Origin: Betaproteobacteria bacterium
Lineage (GTDB): Bacteria; Pseudomonadota; Gammaproteobacteria; Burkholderiales; Rhodocyclaceae
Direction: 5' to 3'
Assembly: GCA_009781175.1 (NCBI GenBank)
Contig: WQYQ01000007.1
Coordinates: forward strand, 82,512 to 146,511
DNA length: 64,000 nucleotides
Below are positions 8,820-18,464 of the stretch, in pieces. Below the pieces are notes generated by a model. The model was not told the DNA's origin and made no database searches. It saw only the letters and a program-made list of their open reading frames with translations. The position numbers and the translations under genes are program-made. Positions within the stretch are counted from its first letter, which is position 1; each line of letters begins with the position of its first letter.

Positions 8820-9428
8820 ATGCAACTCATCGGTTCATCAACCAGCCCATTCACTCGCAAAATCCGAGTTCTGCTGCTGGAGAAAAATCTCCCGCACGAA
8901 TTGCTTATCGATGTTCCGACCGAGCCGGACACGCGCGTGCCCGAATACAACCCGCTCGGCAAAGTTCCGGCGTTGATTACCGACGCAGGCGACATCTTTT
9001 TCGATTCCCCCGTGATTGCCGGCTATCTCGAAACACTCGGCGCCGCGCCTGCCTTCATACCCGCTGATCCGCTCGCCGCCGTGCGGGTCCGGCAGATCGA
9101 AGCGCTGGCCGATGGCGTCACCGACGCGGCGGTGCTTGTGCGTTACGAGTCGCAACGCCCGCCGCAGCAGCAAAGCCTGGCCTGGAGCCAGCGCCAATGG
9201 GCCAAAGTCGAGCGCGGCATCGGCGAGCTGGATCGGATCGCGGCGGGGCGCGAATGGTTTTGCGGCGACGCAATGAGCCTGGCCGACATCGCGGTTGCCT
9301 GCATGTACGCGTGGATGGACCTCCGCTATCCCCACTACGCCATCGGCCCAAAGCACCCAAGCCTCGAACAGTGGGTCGCTCCGCTGCTGGCACGGCCGAG
9401 TTTCACCCAGACCGAACCGCAGAGCTGA
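8820..9428 (+). CDS. Glutathione S-transferase (YibF-like)
   Basis: A 202-residue GST. The N-terminal thioredoxin-like domain shows SSTSPFTRKIRVLLLEKNLP, then NPLGKVPALITDAGDIFFDSPVIAGYLE, with the cis-proline (VPAL) and the glutathione-binding DSPVI. The C-terminal helical domain contains SLADIAVACMYAWMDLR with the conserved aspartate. It is third in the ferredoxin-hydrolase-GST run. The 3' end overlaps the convergent truC gene by 26 bases. Confidence 0.93.
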   Translation: MQLIGSSTSPFTRKIRVLLLEKNLPHELLIDVPTEPDTRVPEYNPLGKVPALITDAGDIFFDSPVIAGYLETLGAAPAFIPADPLAAVRVRQIEALADGVTDAAVLVRYESQRPPQQQSLAWSQRQWAKVERGIGELDRIAAGREWFCGDAMSLADIAVACMYAWMDLRYPHYAIGPKHPSLEQWVAPLLARPSFTQTEPQS

Positions 9429-10170
9429 GTTTGTTGTCTGCCGTAAATGCGGCTAATTTTTCAGCCCAGCCCAGGGCCGCGACAACCTGGGCAAAATCCG
9501 CCGCAAGCGGCCCATGGATGTCGAGCGCCGCGCCATTAACCGGATGTTGGCACTGCAAACGCCAGCTCGCCAGGAACAGCCGGCCCACGCCGAAACGCTC
9601 GGCGAACATCCGGTTATGGCGGCCTTTGCCGTAGGTCGCATCGCCGATGACCGGGTGTGCGATGTGCTTCAAATGGCGTCGGATCTGGTGCCGCCGCCCG
9701 GTTTCGGGAAACAGCGCAAGCAGCGCATAACGGCTGCTCGGATAACGGTCGACACAGATCGGAAGCTCAACCTCACCGAGTGTGCGCCAAGCCGTGCGCG
9801 CGGGCTGCGCCGCGCTTGCCGCAGCGGCCGGCAGTTCATATTCGTCGCGCACAATAGGCAAGGCGTGATCGATCACGCCGGATGCCGCGGGCCAGCCACG
9901 CACGATCGCAAGATAGGTTTTGCGCACAGCTTGCGACTCGAATTGCGCGGCCATCGCGGCCGCTACGCTCTTTTCGAACGCAAACAGTAAAACCCCGGAA
10001 GTGCCCTTGTCGAGCCGATGCACCGGCTGCACCCGGCGGCCGAGCTGATCGCGCAGCAACTGCACGGCAAAGCGGGTTTCGTGGCGATCGAGCACCGAGC
10101 GGTGCACCAGCAAACCCGCCGGCTTGTGGATCGCAACGAGCGTTTCGTCCTGATAAAGAATTTCCAGCAC
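9403..10170 (-). CDS. truC: tRNA pseudouridine synthase C (RluA family)
   Basis: Isomerises a uridine in tRNA (position 65 in E. coli) to pseudouridine. The catalytic motif VHRLDKGTSG contains the essential aspartate. GRRHQIRRHLKHIAHPVIGD and YGKGRHNR are diagnostic of TruC within the RluA family. Length 255. The start is a GTG at 10170, nine bases after the stop of the upstream POTRA/HEAT-like gene on the same strand. No nearby ATG fits the conserved start LEILYQDE. The 3' end overlaps the GST gene. Confidence 0.92.
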   Translation of the reverse strand: MLEILYQDETLVAIHKPAGLLVHRSVLDRHETRFAVQLLRDQLGRRVQPVHRLDKGTSGVLLFAFEKSVAAAMAAQFESQAVRKTYLAIVRGWPAASGVIDHALPIVRDEYELPAAAASAAQPARTAWRTLGEVELPICVDRYPSSRYALLALFPETGRRHQIRRHLKHIAHPVIGDATYGKGRHNRMFAERFGVGRLFLASWRLQCQHPVNGAALDIHGPLAADFAQVVAALGWAEKLAAFTADNKLSSAVRSG

Positions 10171-10179
10171 GCGCCAAAC

Positions 10180-11142
10180 TCAGCGCATCGGGGCGTTCAG
10201 CGTAACCAGCAATTGATGCGCCTCGCCGCCCACGCTGCGCAGCACGCTTTCGCGCGCCAGCCGTTCGAGCGGCGCACGCGCTTCTTCGAGAATCTGCGAG
10301 CGCACGCTCGGGAAGCGGCCCGCGATCTGCGCCAGCGCCAGCACCGCCTTGGCGCGGTCGGCATGGCTCGGCAGGTTCAACTGGTCGGCCAGACTGTGCG
10401 CCAGCGCGGACGCCACGCCGGGGTCCTCCACCCTGCTCATGAAGCTCAAGGCGAAACGCCCGACCGCATCGCGCACCCCCGGGTCCGGGTCGACCAGGCG
10501 CGGACTCACATCGAACAAGGAAGACTCCGGGTCGCCCGCCCAGGCGAGCAGATTGGCCGCATCCTGCCGGTCGAGGTGATTCGGGTCCTGCACGATGGCC
10601 ACGAGATTCGCGCGGTTGCCCATGCAAAGCTCGCGCAACTGCGCGTCGTAGGCACGCAACTCCGGATCGTCGGCCACCAACACTCCCGATGGCGTAATTT
10701 TTTCGCCCGAGCTGAAACCTTCGGCGGAAATTTCCTGGGTGCGGTATTCACGCCGCGCGAGCAGCTTGCGCGCCTCGGGCGGCACCCGTGCCGCCGCCGC
10801 GGGCCCCGGCGCGACTTGGAAAACGAAACGCGCGTTTGCGTCTTCAACGATGTCGGCGACGAAATGCACCTCATTGCCTTCGACGGCGCCGCTGCAATTC
10901 ACCGAAGCCAGCGGCAGCGTGCGCAAATGCTCGCACCAGCGCGCCACCTCCTTTTCCTTCTCCTTCATTTCATCGCCGACCGTGAACGGCAGTTGGGCTA
11001 TTACCTGGGCGCGTGTCAAACGCTTCAGGCCAATGATTTCAGGTTCGCCCCAAATCAGCTTCTGTTGCGAGGAAGCCGCCAGCGCGGCAAACGGCAGGCA
11101 GGCGAGGAGAAACGCAAAACGCAATGGAGTAGAGGAACGCAT
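10180..11142 (-). CDS. Secreted protein with POTRA-like and HEAT-like regions
   Basis: Unnamed 320-residue protein with a clear signal peptide (MRSSTPLRFAFLLACLPFAALAA). The ATG at 11142 was preferred over an upstream start that would bury the signal. Residues about 28-100 (EPEIIGLKRLTRAQVIAQL, VGDEM, then a beta-rich stretch) look like a POTRA domain as in FtsQ or two-partner secretion proteins. Residues about 195-310 show repeated paired helices (LLAWAGDPESSLFDVSPRLVDPDPGVRDAVGRFAL) resembling HEAT repeats. Both assignments are pattern-based. It is upstream of truC on the same strand. Function unknown. Confidence 0.65.
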   Translation of the reverse strand: MRSSTPLRFAFLLACLPFAALAASSQQKLIWGEPEIIGLKRLTRAQVIAQLPFTVGDEMKEKEKEVARWCEHLRTLPLASVNCSGAVEGNEVHFVADIVEDANARFVFQVAPGPAAAARVPPEARKLLARREYRTQEISAEGFSSGEKITPSGVLVADDPELRAYDAQLRELCMGNRANLVAIVQDPNHLDRQDAANLLAWAGDPESSLFDVSPRLVDPDPGVRDAVGRFALSFMSRVEDPGVASALAHSLADQLNLPSHADRAKAVLALAQIAGRFPSVRSQILEEARAPLERLARESVLRSVGGEAHQLLVTLNAPMR

Positions 11143-11356
11143 GGCGTATCGAATCGAAAAAGATGCGTGATTCTCCCCCGCCATTGGCCACCTCTCAAGC
11201 TTTCGGCTCCCGTTCAGGCAAATCGAAGCCGCTAGTTGCGGGAAGCGCGACGGCAGCAGCGAATTACAATCTCCGACACAATCGTGGGAACAAGCGGGAA
11301 TTTTTCAAGCGTTTGCCGTGTCGATGCCAAACCAAACCGCTTTTGGGAGATAAGAC

Positions 11357-12238
11357 GTGTCACAAATCGAAAACATCCAAAACGAATTCAACAGCCTGAC
11401 CTCACCCTGCGTAACCGATCGCCGCAGTTTTCTGGCCGGCATGGTTGCAAGCGGCTTCGCGCTTGCGGTTCAGCCGGTTACGGCCGAAACCGTGATCAAG
11501 ACAGATGCGGCCGGATTGGTTAGCGGCCCGGTCGAAATCCCCGCAAAAGACATCAATATCCCCGCCTACCGTGCCATGCCTGCCGGCGCGGGGCCCTTCC
11601 CGATCGTTATCGTGGTACAGGAAATTTTTGGCGTGCACGAATGGATTCAGGACATCTGCCGCCGCCTTGCCCATCTCGGCTATCTTGCCGTGGCGCCCGC
11701 GCTTTATGCACGCCAGGGCGACCCTGCCAAAGAGGCATCGATTCCCGACATTCTGAAGAACATCGTCGCCTATGTGCCCGACGAACAGGTTCTCAGCGAC
11801 CTCGACGCAACGGCCAAATGGGCCGCGCAAAACGGCGGTGACGGCAAGCGGCTCGGAATGACCGGCTTCTGCTGGGGCGGACGCATCACCTGGTTGTACG
11901 CCGCGCGCAACCCCAAGCTGCGCGCGGCCGTCGCCTGGTATGGCCAACTCGTCGGAACACCGAACGCCATGATCGAAACCTTCCCCGTCGACAATGCCGC
12001 CAACCTGCTGGCGCCCGTGCTTGGGCTATATGGCGGACAGGACACCGGCATCAGCCTCGAATCGGTGGAGAAGATGCGCGAGGCGCTCAAGTCGGCGAAG
12101 GCGAGGAGCGAAATCATCGTCTATCCCGACGCGGGGCATGGTTTCCTTGCCGACTACCGGCCTAGCTACAACCCCGAGGCAGCCGCGGATGCCTGGAAAC
12201 GTCTGCTTGCGTGGTTCAAGGAGCATGGCGTCTACTAA
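11357..12238 (+). CDS. Dienelactone hydrolase family protein with Tat-type signal
   Basis: A 293-residue alpha/beta hydrolase exported by the Tat route, judging from the N-terminal DRRSFLAGMVASGFALAV. The catalytic set of dienelactone hydrolases is visible: Glu in QEIFG, Cys nucleophile in GFCWGG, Asp in YGGQDTGI and His in DAGHGFLADYR. The start is GTG at 11357 after GGGAGA. An inside ATG would remove the twin-arginine signal. The true substrate is unknown; many exported members are not aromatic-pathway enzymes. Confidence 0.92.
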   Translation: MSQIENIQNEFNSLTSPCVTDRRSFLAGMVASGFALAVQPVTAETVIKTDAAGLVSGPVEIPAKDINIPAYRAMPAGAGPFPIVIVVQEIFGVHEWIQDICRRLAHLGYLAVAPALYARQGDPAKEASIPDILKNIVAYVPDEQVLSDLDATAKWAAQNGGDGKRLGMTGFCWGGRITWLYAARNPKLRAAVAWYGQLVGTPNAMIETFPVDNAANLLAPVLGLYGGQDTGISLESVEKMREALKSAKARSEIIVYPDAGHGFLADYRPSYNPEAAADAWKRLLAWFKEHGVY

Positions 12239-12304
12239 ATCATAGCGCATGGCTTCGCCTCAAAGGCTATGGTGCACGCCATATCTTTGGGGCGTAATGC
12301 CCGC

Positions 12305-12964
12305 CTATTGGTCTTCCGCCGCGATCTTGCGCAACGCTTCTTCGAACACTTCTGCGGGCTGCCCGCCCGAGATCAGGTGGCGATTGTTCACGATGACCGC
12401 CGGCACGGAATGAATGCCGGCATTGGTATAGAAATGCTCGCACTGGCGCGTCTCGACGGAATAAGCTTCGCTGGCGAGAATCTGAGCCGCCTGCCCGGCG
12501 TCGAGCCCGCATGCCTGCGCCAATTGCACCAGTAGCCTGCGGTCCGAGGGGTTGAGTCCATCAGTGAAATAGGCTTTGAACAGCGCTTTTTTGAGCGCCC
12601 GCTGTTTTGCGAGATCCTGCAATTCCGCCCAATGCAGCAAGCGATGCGCATCGAAGGTGTTCCACACGCGCTCGCGCCGCTGCATATCGAAAACGAAACC
12701 GACAGACTCGCCGCGTTTGCGGATCACCTCGCCGCTGGCTTGCGCCTGAGCCGCGCTGATGCGGTATTTCTGCGTCAGATGCTCGATCGCATCCTGCCCT
12801 TCCACCGGCATCTCCGGGTTCAGTTCGAACGGCTGAAAATGCAGCTCGGCCTCGATCTGCGGCGCGAGACGGGTAAGCGCCGCTTCAAGCGCGCCCAAGC
12901 CGATCGCGCACCATGGGCAAGAGACGTCGGAAACGAAATCGATTCGTAAGGTAGTGGTATTCAT
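12305..12964 (-). CDS. DsbA-family oxidoreductase (FrnE-like)
   Basis: A 219-residue thioredoxin-fold protein with the redox motif CPWC in VSDVSCPWCAIG and the cis-proline loop HSVPAVIVNN. No signal peptide, so it acts in the cytoplasm like other FrnE-type disulfide oxidoreductases. The FELNPEMP and GLNPSDRRLLVQLAQ segments also fit that group. It starts 30 bases after the hemW stop on the same strand and is probably the last gene of that operon. Confidence 0.92.
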   Translation of the reverse strand: MNTTTLRIDFVSDVSCPWCAIGLGALEAALTRLAPQIEAELHFQPFELNPEMPVEGQDAIEHLTQKYRISAAQAQASGEVIRKRGESVGFVFDMQRRERVWNTFDAHRLLHWAELQDLAKQRALKKALFKAYFTDGLNPSDRRLLVQLAQACGLDAGQAAQILASEAYSVETRQCEHFYTNAGIHSVPAVIVNNRHLISGGQPAEVFEEALRKIAAEDQ

Positions 12965-12994
12965 CTTGTTATTGTATGGCGGATACGCGAGATT

Positions 12995-14215
12995 TCACGC
13001 TTCCTGCTCGTCGAGAAACCGTTCGAGCAAGTTGTTGAGAAAGCGCTGCCCCTTGAGGGTTGGGCACAGCATTTGCGCGTCGGCCTCCAGCAAACCCGCC
13101 TGGCGCGCCTCGACCAGCTGTGTTTCGATCGCGACCAGCGACAGGCCCGTGCGCTCGGCAAACAGCGCCGCCGGAACGCCTTCGGTAAGCCGCAGCGCAT
13201 TCATCATGAATTCGAACGGCAACGCTGCATTGGCGATTTCGTGGCGCTCCTGCACAAAGTCGCCGTGTCCAGCCCCCGCGAGATAGGCCGCCGGATGTTT
13301 ATGCCGCATTTCACGCCAGATGCCCGCGTGCGAGGAGAGCTTGCTGTGCGCGCCTGCGCCGACGCCGAGGTAATCGCCGAAGCGCCAGTAATTGAGGTTA
13401 TGGCTGCAACGATGGCCCGGCCGCGCGAAAGCCGAGGTTTCGTAGTGCTGATAGCCCGCCGCGGCCAAGTACGCCTCGATCGCCTCTTGCATGTCGGCGG
13501 CATGATCGTCGTCGGGCAAGCCGCTTGGCGGATGCGCGCCGAAAGCGGTGTTCGGCTCCATCGTCAAGTGGTAGCACGACAGATGCGGCGGCGCGAATTC
13601 AAGCGCGGTTTCGATATCCTGCAATGCGCCGTCGAGCGTCTGGCCGGGCAAGGCGTACATCAAATCGAAATTGAACGTTGCGAAATGCCGGTGTGCTAAT
13701 TCCGCCGCACGACGCGCCTCGGCCGCGCCATGAATCCGCCCGATGCGTTGCAGCATGACGTCATCAAAACTCTGGATGCCGAGCGAAAGCCGCGTCACGC
13801 CCGCCGCGCGGAACTCCGCGAAGTGATCGGCCTCAAGCGTACCGGGGTTCGCTTCGAGCGTGATTTCGCAATCGGCCGCCAATGGCAGAAGCATGCGCGC
13901 GCCGCTCAGCAAACGCTCAAGCCCGGCGGGAGAAATCAGGCTTGGTGTGCCGCCGCCGATGAAGATCGAATGCACGCGCCGCCCCCACACCTGCGGCAGC
14001 GCCGCTTCGATGTCGGCCAATAGCGCATTCAAATAAGCCGCTTCGGGAATCCCTTCTGCGCGCACGGCATGCGAGTTGAAATCGCAGTAAGGGCATTTGC
14101 GCACGCACCACGGGAAATGAATGTACAGCACCAACTGCGGCGGCGCGGCCAGCGCCGCGCGCAACTGCGGGGCGACAGGCCGCACGGCAAGCGGGATGAT
14201 TCTGCGTTTGCTCAT
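12995..14215 (-). CDS. hemW: Heme chaperone HemW (radical SAM family)
   Basis: Binds and transfers heme. It is related to oxygen-independent coproporphyrinogen oxidase but lacks that activity in studied members. The radical SAM motif is CVRKCPYCDF, followed by IFIGGGTPSL and LSLGIQSF. The third cysteine is directly followed by D-F rather than the extra cysteine of true HemN, favouring HemW. The ATG at 14215 (MSKRRIIPL) gives 406 residues. A longer frame runs through rdgB's 3' end but has no homology. rdgB ends 23 bases upstream. Confidence 0.92.
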   Translation of the reverse strand: MSKRRIIPLAVRPVAPQLRAALAAPPQLVLYIHFPWCVRKCPYCDFNSHAVRAEGIPEAAYLNALLADIEAALPQVWGRRVHSIFIGGGTPSLISPAGLERLLSGARMLLPLAADCEITLEANPGTLEADHFAEFRAAGVTRLSLGIQSFDDVMLQRIGRIHGAAEARRAAELAHRHFATFNFDLMYALPGQTLDGALQDIETALEFAPPHLSCYHLTMEPNTAFGAHPPSGLPDDDHAADMQEAIEAYLAAAGYQHYETSAFARPGHRCSHNLNYWRFGDYLGVGAGAHSKLSSHAGIWREMRHKHPAAYLAGAGHGDFVQERHEIANAALPFEFMMNALRLTEGVPAALFAERTGLSLVAIETQLVEARQAGLLEADAQMLCPTLKGQRFLNNLLERFLDEQEA

Positions 14216-14238
14216 CGGCCATCGTCCTACGCGATTCT

Positions 14239-14820
14239 TTAGCGCAAGCGCTCGCGCAGATGGCGCAACGCGGCACCGCGGTGCGAAAGCGTGTTCTTGA
14301 GCTGCGCGTCGAGTTCCGCCGCCGTCTGGCCAAGCTCGGGAATGAGGAAGTGGGGATCGTAGCCAAAGCCGTTCGCGCCGCGCGGGGTATCGATGATCTC
14401 GCCGAACCATTCGCCGTCAGTGATGATCGGTTGGGGATCTTCCGCATGCCGCACGAGCGCAAGCACGCAGACATAGTGCGCGCGCCGGTTCGTTTCGCCC
14501 GCGAGTTTTTCGATCAGCAGCGCATTGTTGCGCTGATCCGATTTCGGCTCGCCCGCGAAGCGCGCGGAATAAACACCCGGCGCGCCGGCCAGTGCGTCGA
14601 CGCACAGCCCGGAATCGTCGGCCAAAGCCGGCAGGCCCGTCACTTGCGCGCAATGGCGCGCTTTCGCCAGCGCGTTCTCGACGAAGGTGACATGCGGCTC
14701 TTCGGCCTCGGGAACATTCAGTGCGGCTTGCGGAATGACTTCGATGCCGAGCGGCGCGAGCAGCGCAGCGAATTCGCGCAGTTTGCCGGCGTTGTTGGAG
14801 GCGAGAACGAGTTTGTCCAT
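14239..14820 (-). CDS. rdgB: XTP/dITP pyrophosphatase RdgB (Ham1/YggV)
   Basis: Removes non-canonical purine triphosphates (XTP, dITP, ITP) from the nucleotide pool. Characteristic motifs: LASNNAGKLREF at the start, FVENALAKAR, LADDSGLCVDALAGAPGVYSARFAG, GFGYDPHFLIPE and the closing LSHRGAALRHL. Length 193, typical. It lies between rph and hemW, an arrangement common in proteobacteria, 63 bases after the rph stop. Confidence 0.96.
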   Translation of the reverse strand: MDKLVLASNNAGKLREFAALLAPLGIEVIPQAALNVPEAEEPHVTFVENALAKARHCAQVTGLPALADDSGLCVDALAGAPGVYSARFAGEPKSDQRNNALLIEKLAGETNRRAHYVCVLALVRHAEDPQPIITDGEWFGEIIDTPRGANGFGYDPHFLIPELGQTAAELDAQLKNTLSHRGAALRHLRERLR

Positions 14821-14883
14821 GACAGGCTTATCCTTAAAAGCACGCGGCCGCGCGAGACGGCGCGGCCGGCGGAAATACGGCGG

Positions 14884-15615
14884 CTACAGACCGAGCGCTT
14901 GTTTCTGCGCTGCGACGAGCGTTTGAATCCCCTGCTGCGCCAGCGCGAGCAGCGCATCCAGCTCGGCGCGCGAAAACGGCGCGCCTTCGGCCGTGCCCTG
15001 GATTTCGACGATTCCGCCCGCAGCCGTCATCACCACATTCATATCGGTGTCGCAACTGGAGTCTTCCGCATAGTCGAGATCCAACACCGGCGTGCCGCCG
15101 ACAATACCGACCGAAACCGCCGCAACCAGTTCCCGCATCGGATTCGCCGCGATCCGCCCGGCGGCCACGAGCCCCGTCAAGGCGTCGTGCAAGGCCACGC
15201 AGGCGCCGGTAATCGCCGCGGTGCGCGTGCCGCCGTCGGCCTGCAACACATCGCAATCGAGCGTGATCTGCCGTTCACCGAGCGCTTCCAAATCGACGAC
15301 CGCGCGCAGACTGCGCCCGATCAGACGCTGGATTTCCTGCGTGCGTCCCGTCTGCTTGCCTTTCGCCGCTTCGCGCGAACCACGCGTATGCGTGGCGCGC
15401 GGCAGCATGCCGTATTCGGCCGTGACCCAGCCTTGCTTTTTGCCCTTCAAAAAAGGCGGCACGTTTTCTTCTACGCTGGCGGTACACAGCACGCGCGTTT
15501 CGCCGAATTCCACAAGTACCGCGCCTTCGGCATGACGCGTATAGCCGCGCGCGAATTTCACTTCGCGCAAGGCGGCGGCAGCGCGCCCGCCCGCGCGGTT
15601 TTCAAGGATTTTCAT
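14884..15615 (-). CDS. rph: Ribonuclease PH
   Basis: Phosphorolytic 3'-5' exoribonuclease that trims tRNA 3' ends. It has the N-terminal arginine-rich [52 protein letters not shown], the [29 protein letters not shown] stretch and [19 protein letters not shown]. Length 243 residues. Its ATG overlaps the stop of the PP2C phosphatase gene (ATGA), tying tRNA maturation to the signalling pair upstream. Confidence 0.96.
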   Translation of the reverse strand: MKILENRAGGRAAAALREVKFARGYTRHAEGAVLVEFGETRVLCTASVEENVPPFLKGKKQGWVTAEYGMLPRATHTRGSREAAKGKQTGRTQEIQRLIGRSLRAVVDLEALGERQITLDCDVLQADGGTRTAAITGACVALHDALTGLVAAGRIAANPMRELVAAVSVGIVGGTPVLDLDYAEDSSCDTDMNVVMTAAGGIVEIQGTAEGAPFSRAELDALLALAQQGIQTLVAAQKQALGL

Positions 15616-16529
15616 TTTGAATACTTCTGGATTGCGTGATTGATTTCGGAGATGGCGCGCTCGATTTCGTCCTCGGACAGATCGGCCTCGCCGTTTGGCG
15701 CCTGGCTCAATGAGAAGCCTTCCATCTTGGTCGTGAACAAAGACATCGGCATCGTCATCGTCGAAATCGTGGTCGGCGGTGCATCCGCCACCTCGTCATG
15801 CCAAGTCATGGCGATCGAGGAAAGATTATCGCAGTGCGGCCCGCCAAGACGTTCAGCCTCACTCATCAGCACCGGCATGCTTGCAAGGATATCGCTGCCA
15901 TCGAGCCGCGCGATGATTTCCTCCGCCCCCGGCGCGCCCCAGACGCCATCGGTGCATAGCAAAAGCGTATCGCCCGGGCGCAAAGGCGTGCGTTTGGAGA
16001 ATTCGATCTGCGGCGGATGCGTGCCGCCCAGACAGCTGAAAATCCGGTTGCGCAACGGGTGCGTAGTTTGTTCGCTTTCGGGGATCAAGCCTTGCTCAAT
16101 CATCACACGCACCCGCGAGTGATCGCGCGTATGGAACACCACATTACGATCGCGCAGGACATACAGGCGCGAATCGCCCGCATGCGCCCAATGCGCCAAA
16201 CCGTTCTGAATCACGCAGGCGACGATAGTCGTGCGCGGCGGATCGGGCAATTGCTTATCGAAGGTGTAATCGAGAATCGCGTGATGCGCATTCGCCAGGA
16301 CGCGCGAGAGGAAGAGCATTTCATCCTCAAGCGTGGGCTGCGCCTCGCGCTGAAAAGTTTCGGTGATGTATTGAACCGCGATTTGCGCCGCGATTTCGCC
16401 GTGCAGATGACCGCCCATGCCGTCGGCCACCACCATCAACAAGGCATCCCGCGAATAACAGTAAGCGATCCGATCCTGATTGGAACGGCGTTTGCCAATC
16501 CGACTTTCCTGATAGATGGTGAACTTCAT
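15612..16529 (-). CDS. PP2C-family protein serine/threonine phosphatase
   Basis: Metal-dependent phosphatase of 305 residues. Motifs: [10 protein letters not shown] (motif with metal-binding Asp), [40 protein letters not shown] and [11 protein letters not shown], which together supply the conserved aspartates and glycines of the PPM fold. A ~50-residue C-terminal tail rich in Met, Ser and acidic residues lies beyond the domain. It overlaps the kinase gene by four bases upstream and rph by four downstream, so it most likely opposes that kinase. Confidence 0.93.
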   Translation of the reverse strand: MKFTIYQESRIGKRRSNQDRIAYCYSRDALLMVVADGMGGHLHGEIAAQIAVQYITETFQREAQPTLEDEMLFLSRVLANAHHAILDYTFDKQLPDPPRTTIVACVIQNGLAHWAHAGDSRLYVLRDRNVVFHTRDHSRVRVMIEQGLIPESEQTTHPLRNRIFSCLGGTHPPQIEFSKRTPLRPGDTLLLCTDGVWGAPGAEEIIARLDGSDILASMPVLMSEAERLGGPHCDNLSSIAMTWHDEVADAPPTTISTMTMPMSLFTTKMEGFSLSQAPNGEADLSEDEIERAISEINHAIQKYSK

Positions 16530-17488
16530 GTGCGTTTAATCAGTGAGTGAAGCCGGCGGCCCAAATTGCCAAGCCAGCTTTTCGCGGGTTTCACGTCGCG
16601 CCGGACGACATGGCGCACGCGTCTCGCCAATGCCTTTTGCAAAGCGTAGACGCTCTGTGGACGATCGAGCGGATCGAGCCGAAGGCACCAGTCGATAGTC
16701 TGTAGCAGTTGTTCCGAATAAATCCCTTCCCAACGGCGCACCGCCGACTCAAGCGTATCCTTTTTCCCCCGCTCATCGGAACGCAGGGGCGGCAGCGCGG
16801 CGAGGCAGGCATACATGCTCGCCCCGACCGAATAAATATCGCTCCAAGGGCCGAGACGGTCACGGTCGCGGAATTGCTCCGGCGCGCAGTAGCCGGGGGT
16901 ATACATCGGTTTCAGCAAGGGCGCATCGTTGAACAGCGTTTGGCGCGCCGCGCCGAAATCCAGCAGCACGGGCGTTCCATCGTTGCGCAGATAGATGTTC
17001 GAGGGTTTGATATCGAGGTGCAGCAATTTATTCGCATGCACCTCCCGCAAACCATTGAGGAGCCGGGTAAACACACCACGGATGAACTTCTCCTTGATCT
17101 GGCCTTTGTTTTTATTGATGAAATCCTGCAAGGTCCGGCCGCGCTCGAACGCCATCACCATATAAACCGTGCCATTGGCGCGGAAAAAGTTCAGCACGCG
17201 CACCAAATTCGGATGATTCAGGCTTGCCAGCGCCCGCCCTTCCTCGAAAAAACACTTCATGCCATAGCGAAAAGCCGCCTGGTGCTCTTCCGGCACGCTC
17301 GGCTCGGTTGCCCCCTGTTTGCGCAAGGCCAGCGAATTGGGCAGATATTCCTTGATTACAACTGGGCTGTCATCCGCATCCGTAGCCAGGTAAACGATCG
17401 AAAATCCGCCCAGGCTCAATTGCTGCTCGATACGGTATTGCTCCAGCTGAAAGCCGGGTGGTAACGGGCAATTGGCTTGAGCGGTCAT
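16526..17488 (-). CDS. Hanks-type serine/threonine protein kinase
   Basis: Soluble 320-residue kinase with a nearly complete set of subdomains: glycine loop LSLGGFSIVYLA, the ATP-binding lysine in VVIKEYLP, HLDIKPSNIYL (catalytic HxDxKxxN), DFGAAR, the activation-segment end TPGYCAPEQF and GPWSDIYSVG. No transmembrane segment or extracellular sensor is visible; the C-terminus ends in a short basic tail. It is first in the kinase-phosphatase-rph-rdgB-hemW run and divergent from yicC. Substrates unknown. Confidence 0.93.
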   Translation of the reverse strand: MTAQANCPLPPGFQLEQYRIEQQLSLGGFSIVYLATDADDSPVVIKEYLPNSLALRKQGATEPSVPEEHQAAFRYGMKCFFEEGRALASLNHPNLVRVLNFFRANGTVYMVMAFERGRTLQDFINKNKGQIKEKFIRGVFTRLLNGLREVHANKLLHLDIKPSNIYLRNDGTPVLLDFGAARQTLFNDAPLLKPMYTPGYCAPEQFRDRDRLGPWSDIYSVGASMYACLAALPPLRSDERGKKDTLESAVRRWEGIYSEQLLQTIDWCLRLDPLDRPQSVYALQKALARRVRHVVRRDVKPAKSWLGNLGRRLHSLIKRT

Positions 17489-17597
17489 CGGGGGATACGT
17501 ATGATGTGTGATGGAAACACCAATTTTGGTCTTTTTGTCTCACCCCTGCAATTGAGCGCGGTGCTAAAAACAGCAACGAATGCTCAGGAACCATCAA

Positions 17598-18464
17598 ATG
17601 ATCTTTTCCATGACCGGCTATGCCGTGTGTGCCCGCGATGTGGGCCGCGCACGGCTCAATCTGGAATTGCGCAGCGTCAACTCGCGTTTCCTCGATCTTT
17701 CCTTCCGCATGGCGGAGGAACTGAGGCTTGTCGAGCCGGTATTGCGTGAAACGATCAACGCCCGCCTGTCGCGCGGCAAAGTCGAATGCCGTCTTTACTG
17801 GCAAGCCGCGGCAGAGAATAACCCGGACCTCGCGCTGAATGCGCCGCTGCTGCAACAGCTTGCCAATGCGCAAGCCGAATTGCGCAACCGTTTCCCGGAC
17901 GCCCAACCGCTCTCGGTCAGCGAGCTATTGCGCTGGCCTGGCGTGCTGGCCGAAAACGGCCCGGATTTCGAGGCGCTCGTCGCCGATGTGGCCGGACTGC
18001 TCGAAAATGCCTTGAATGACCTCATTGCAAGCCGCGCGCGCGAAGGCGAAAAACTTGCCACAATGCTGCGTGAACGCGTCAGCGGGATGCGCACCCTGGT
18101 CGGGCAAGCCGAACCGATCCTGCCGGGCGCGATTGCCGAATATCAGGAAAAGCTCACGCTGCGCTTGCGCGAAGCTGCGGCGAACCTGGATGAAGATCGG
18201 ATTCGGCAGGAAGTGGCGGTATTCGCGCAGCGCGCGGATGTCGCGGAAGAATTCTCCCGTCTGCGGGCGCACCTCGAAGAAGTCGAGCATGTGCTCAAGC
18301 GAGGCGGCCCGGCGGGCAAGCGCTTGGATTTTTTGATGCAGGAGCTTAACCGCGAAGCCAACACCCTGGCCTCGAAATCGGTTTCCGGCGCGCTTTCCGC
18401 GATCGCGGTGGAAATGAAACTTTTGATCGAGCAAATGCGCGAGCAGGTGCAAAACATCGAATGA
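17598..18464 (+). CDS. yicC: YicC/YloC family endoribonuclease
   Basis: A 288-residue protein with the family start MIFSMTGYA and the C-terminal signature KRLDFLMQELNREANTLASKS. YicC members have been reported to cleave RNA and affect small-RNA turnover. The ATG at 17598 is chosen over the upstream frame because MTGYA is conserved at the N-terminus. The stop overlaps the gmk start as ATGA. This yicC-gmk-spoT direction diverges from the kinase operon across about 109 bases. Confidence 0.93.
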   Translation: MIFSMTGYAVCARDVGRARLNLELRSVNSRFLDLSFRMAEELRLVEPVLRETINARLSRGKVECRLYWQAAAENNPDLALNAPLLQQLANAQAELRNRFPDAQPLSVSELLRWPGVLAENGPDFEALVADVAGLLENALNDLIASRAREGEKLATMLRERVSGMRTLVGQAEPILPGAIAEYQEKLTLRLREAAANLDEDRIRQEVAVFAQRADVAEEFSRLRAHLEEVEHVLKRGGPAGKRLDFLMQELNREANTLASKSVSGALSAIAVEMKLLIEQMREQVQNIE

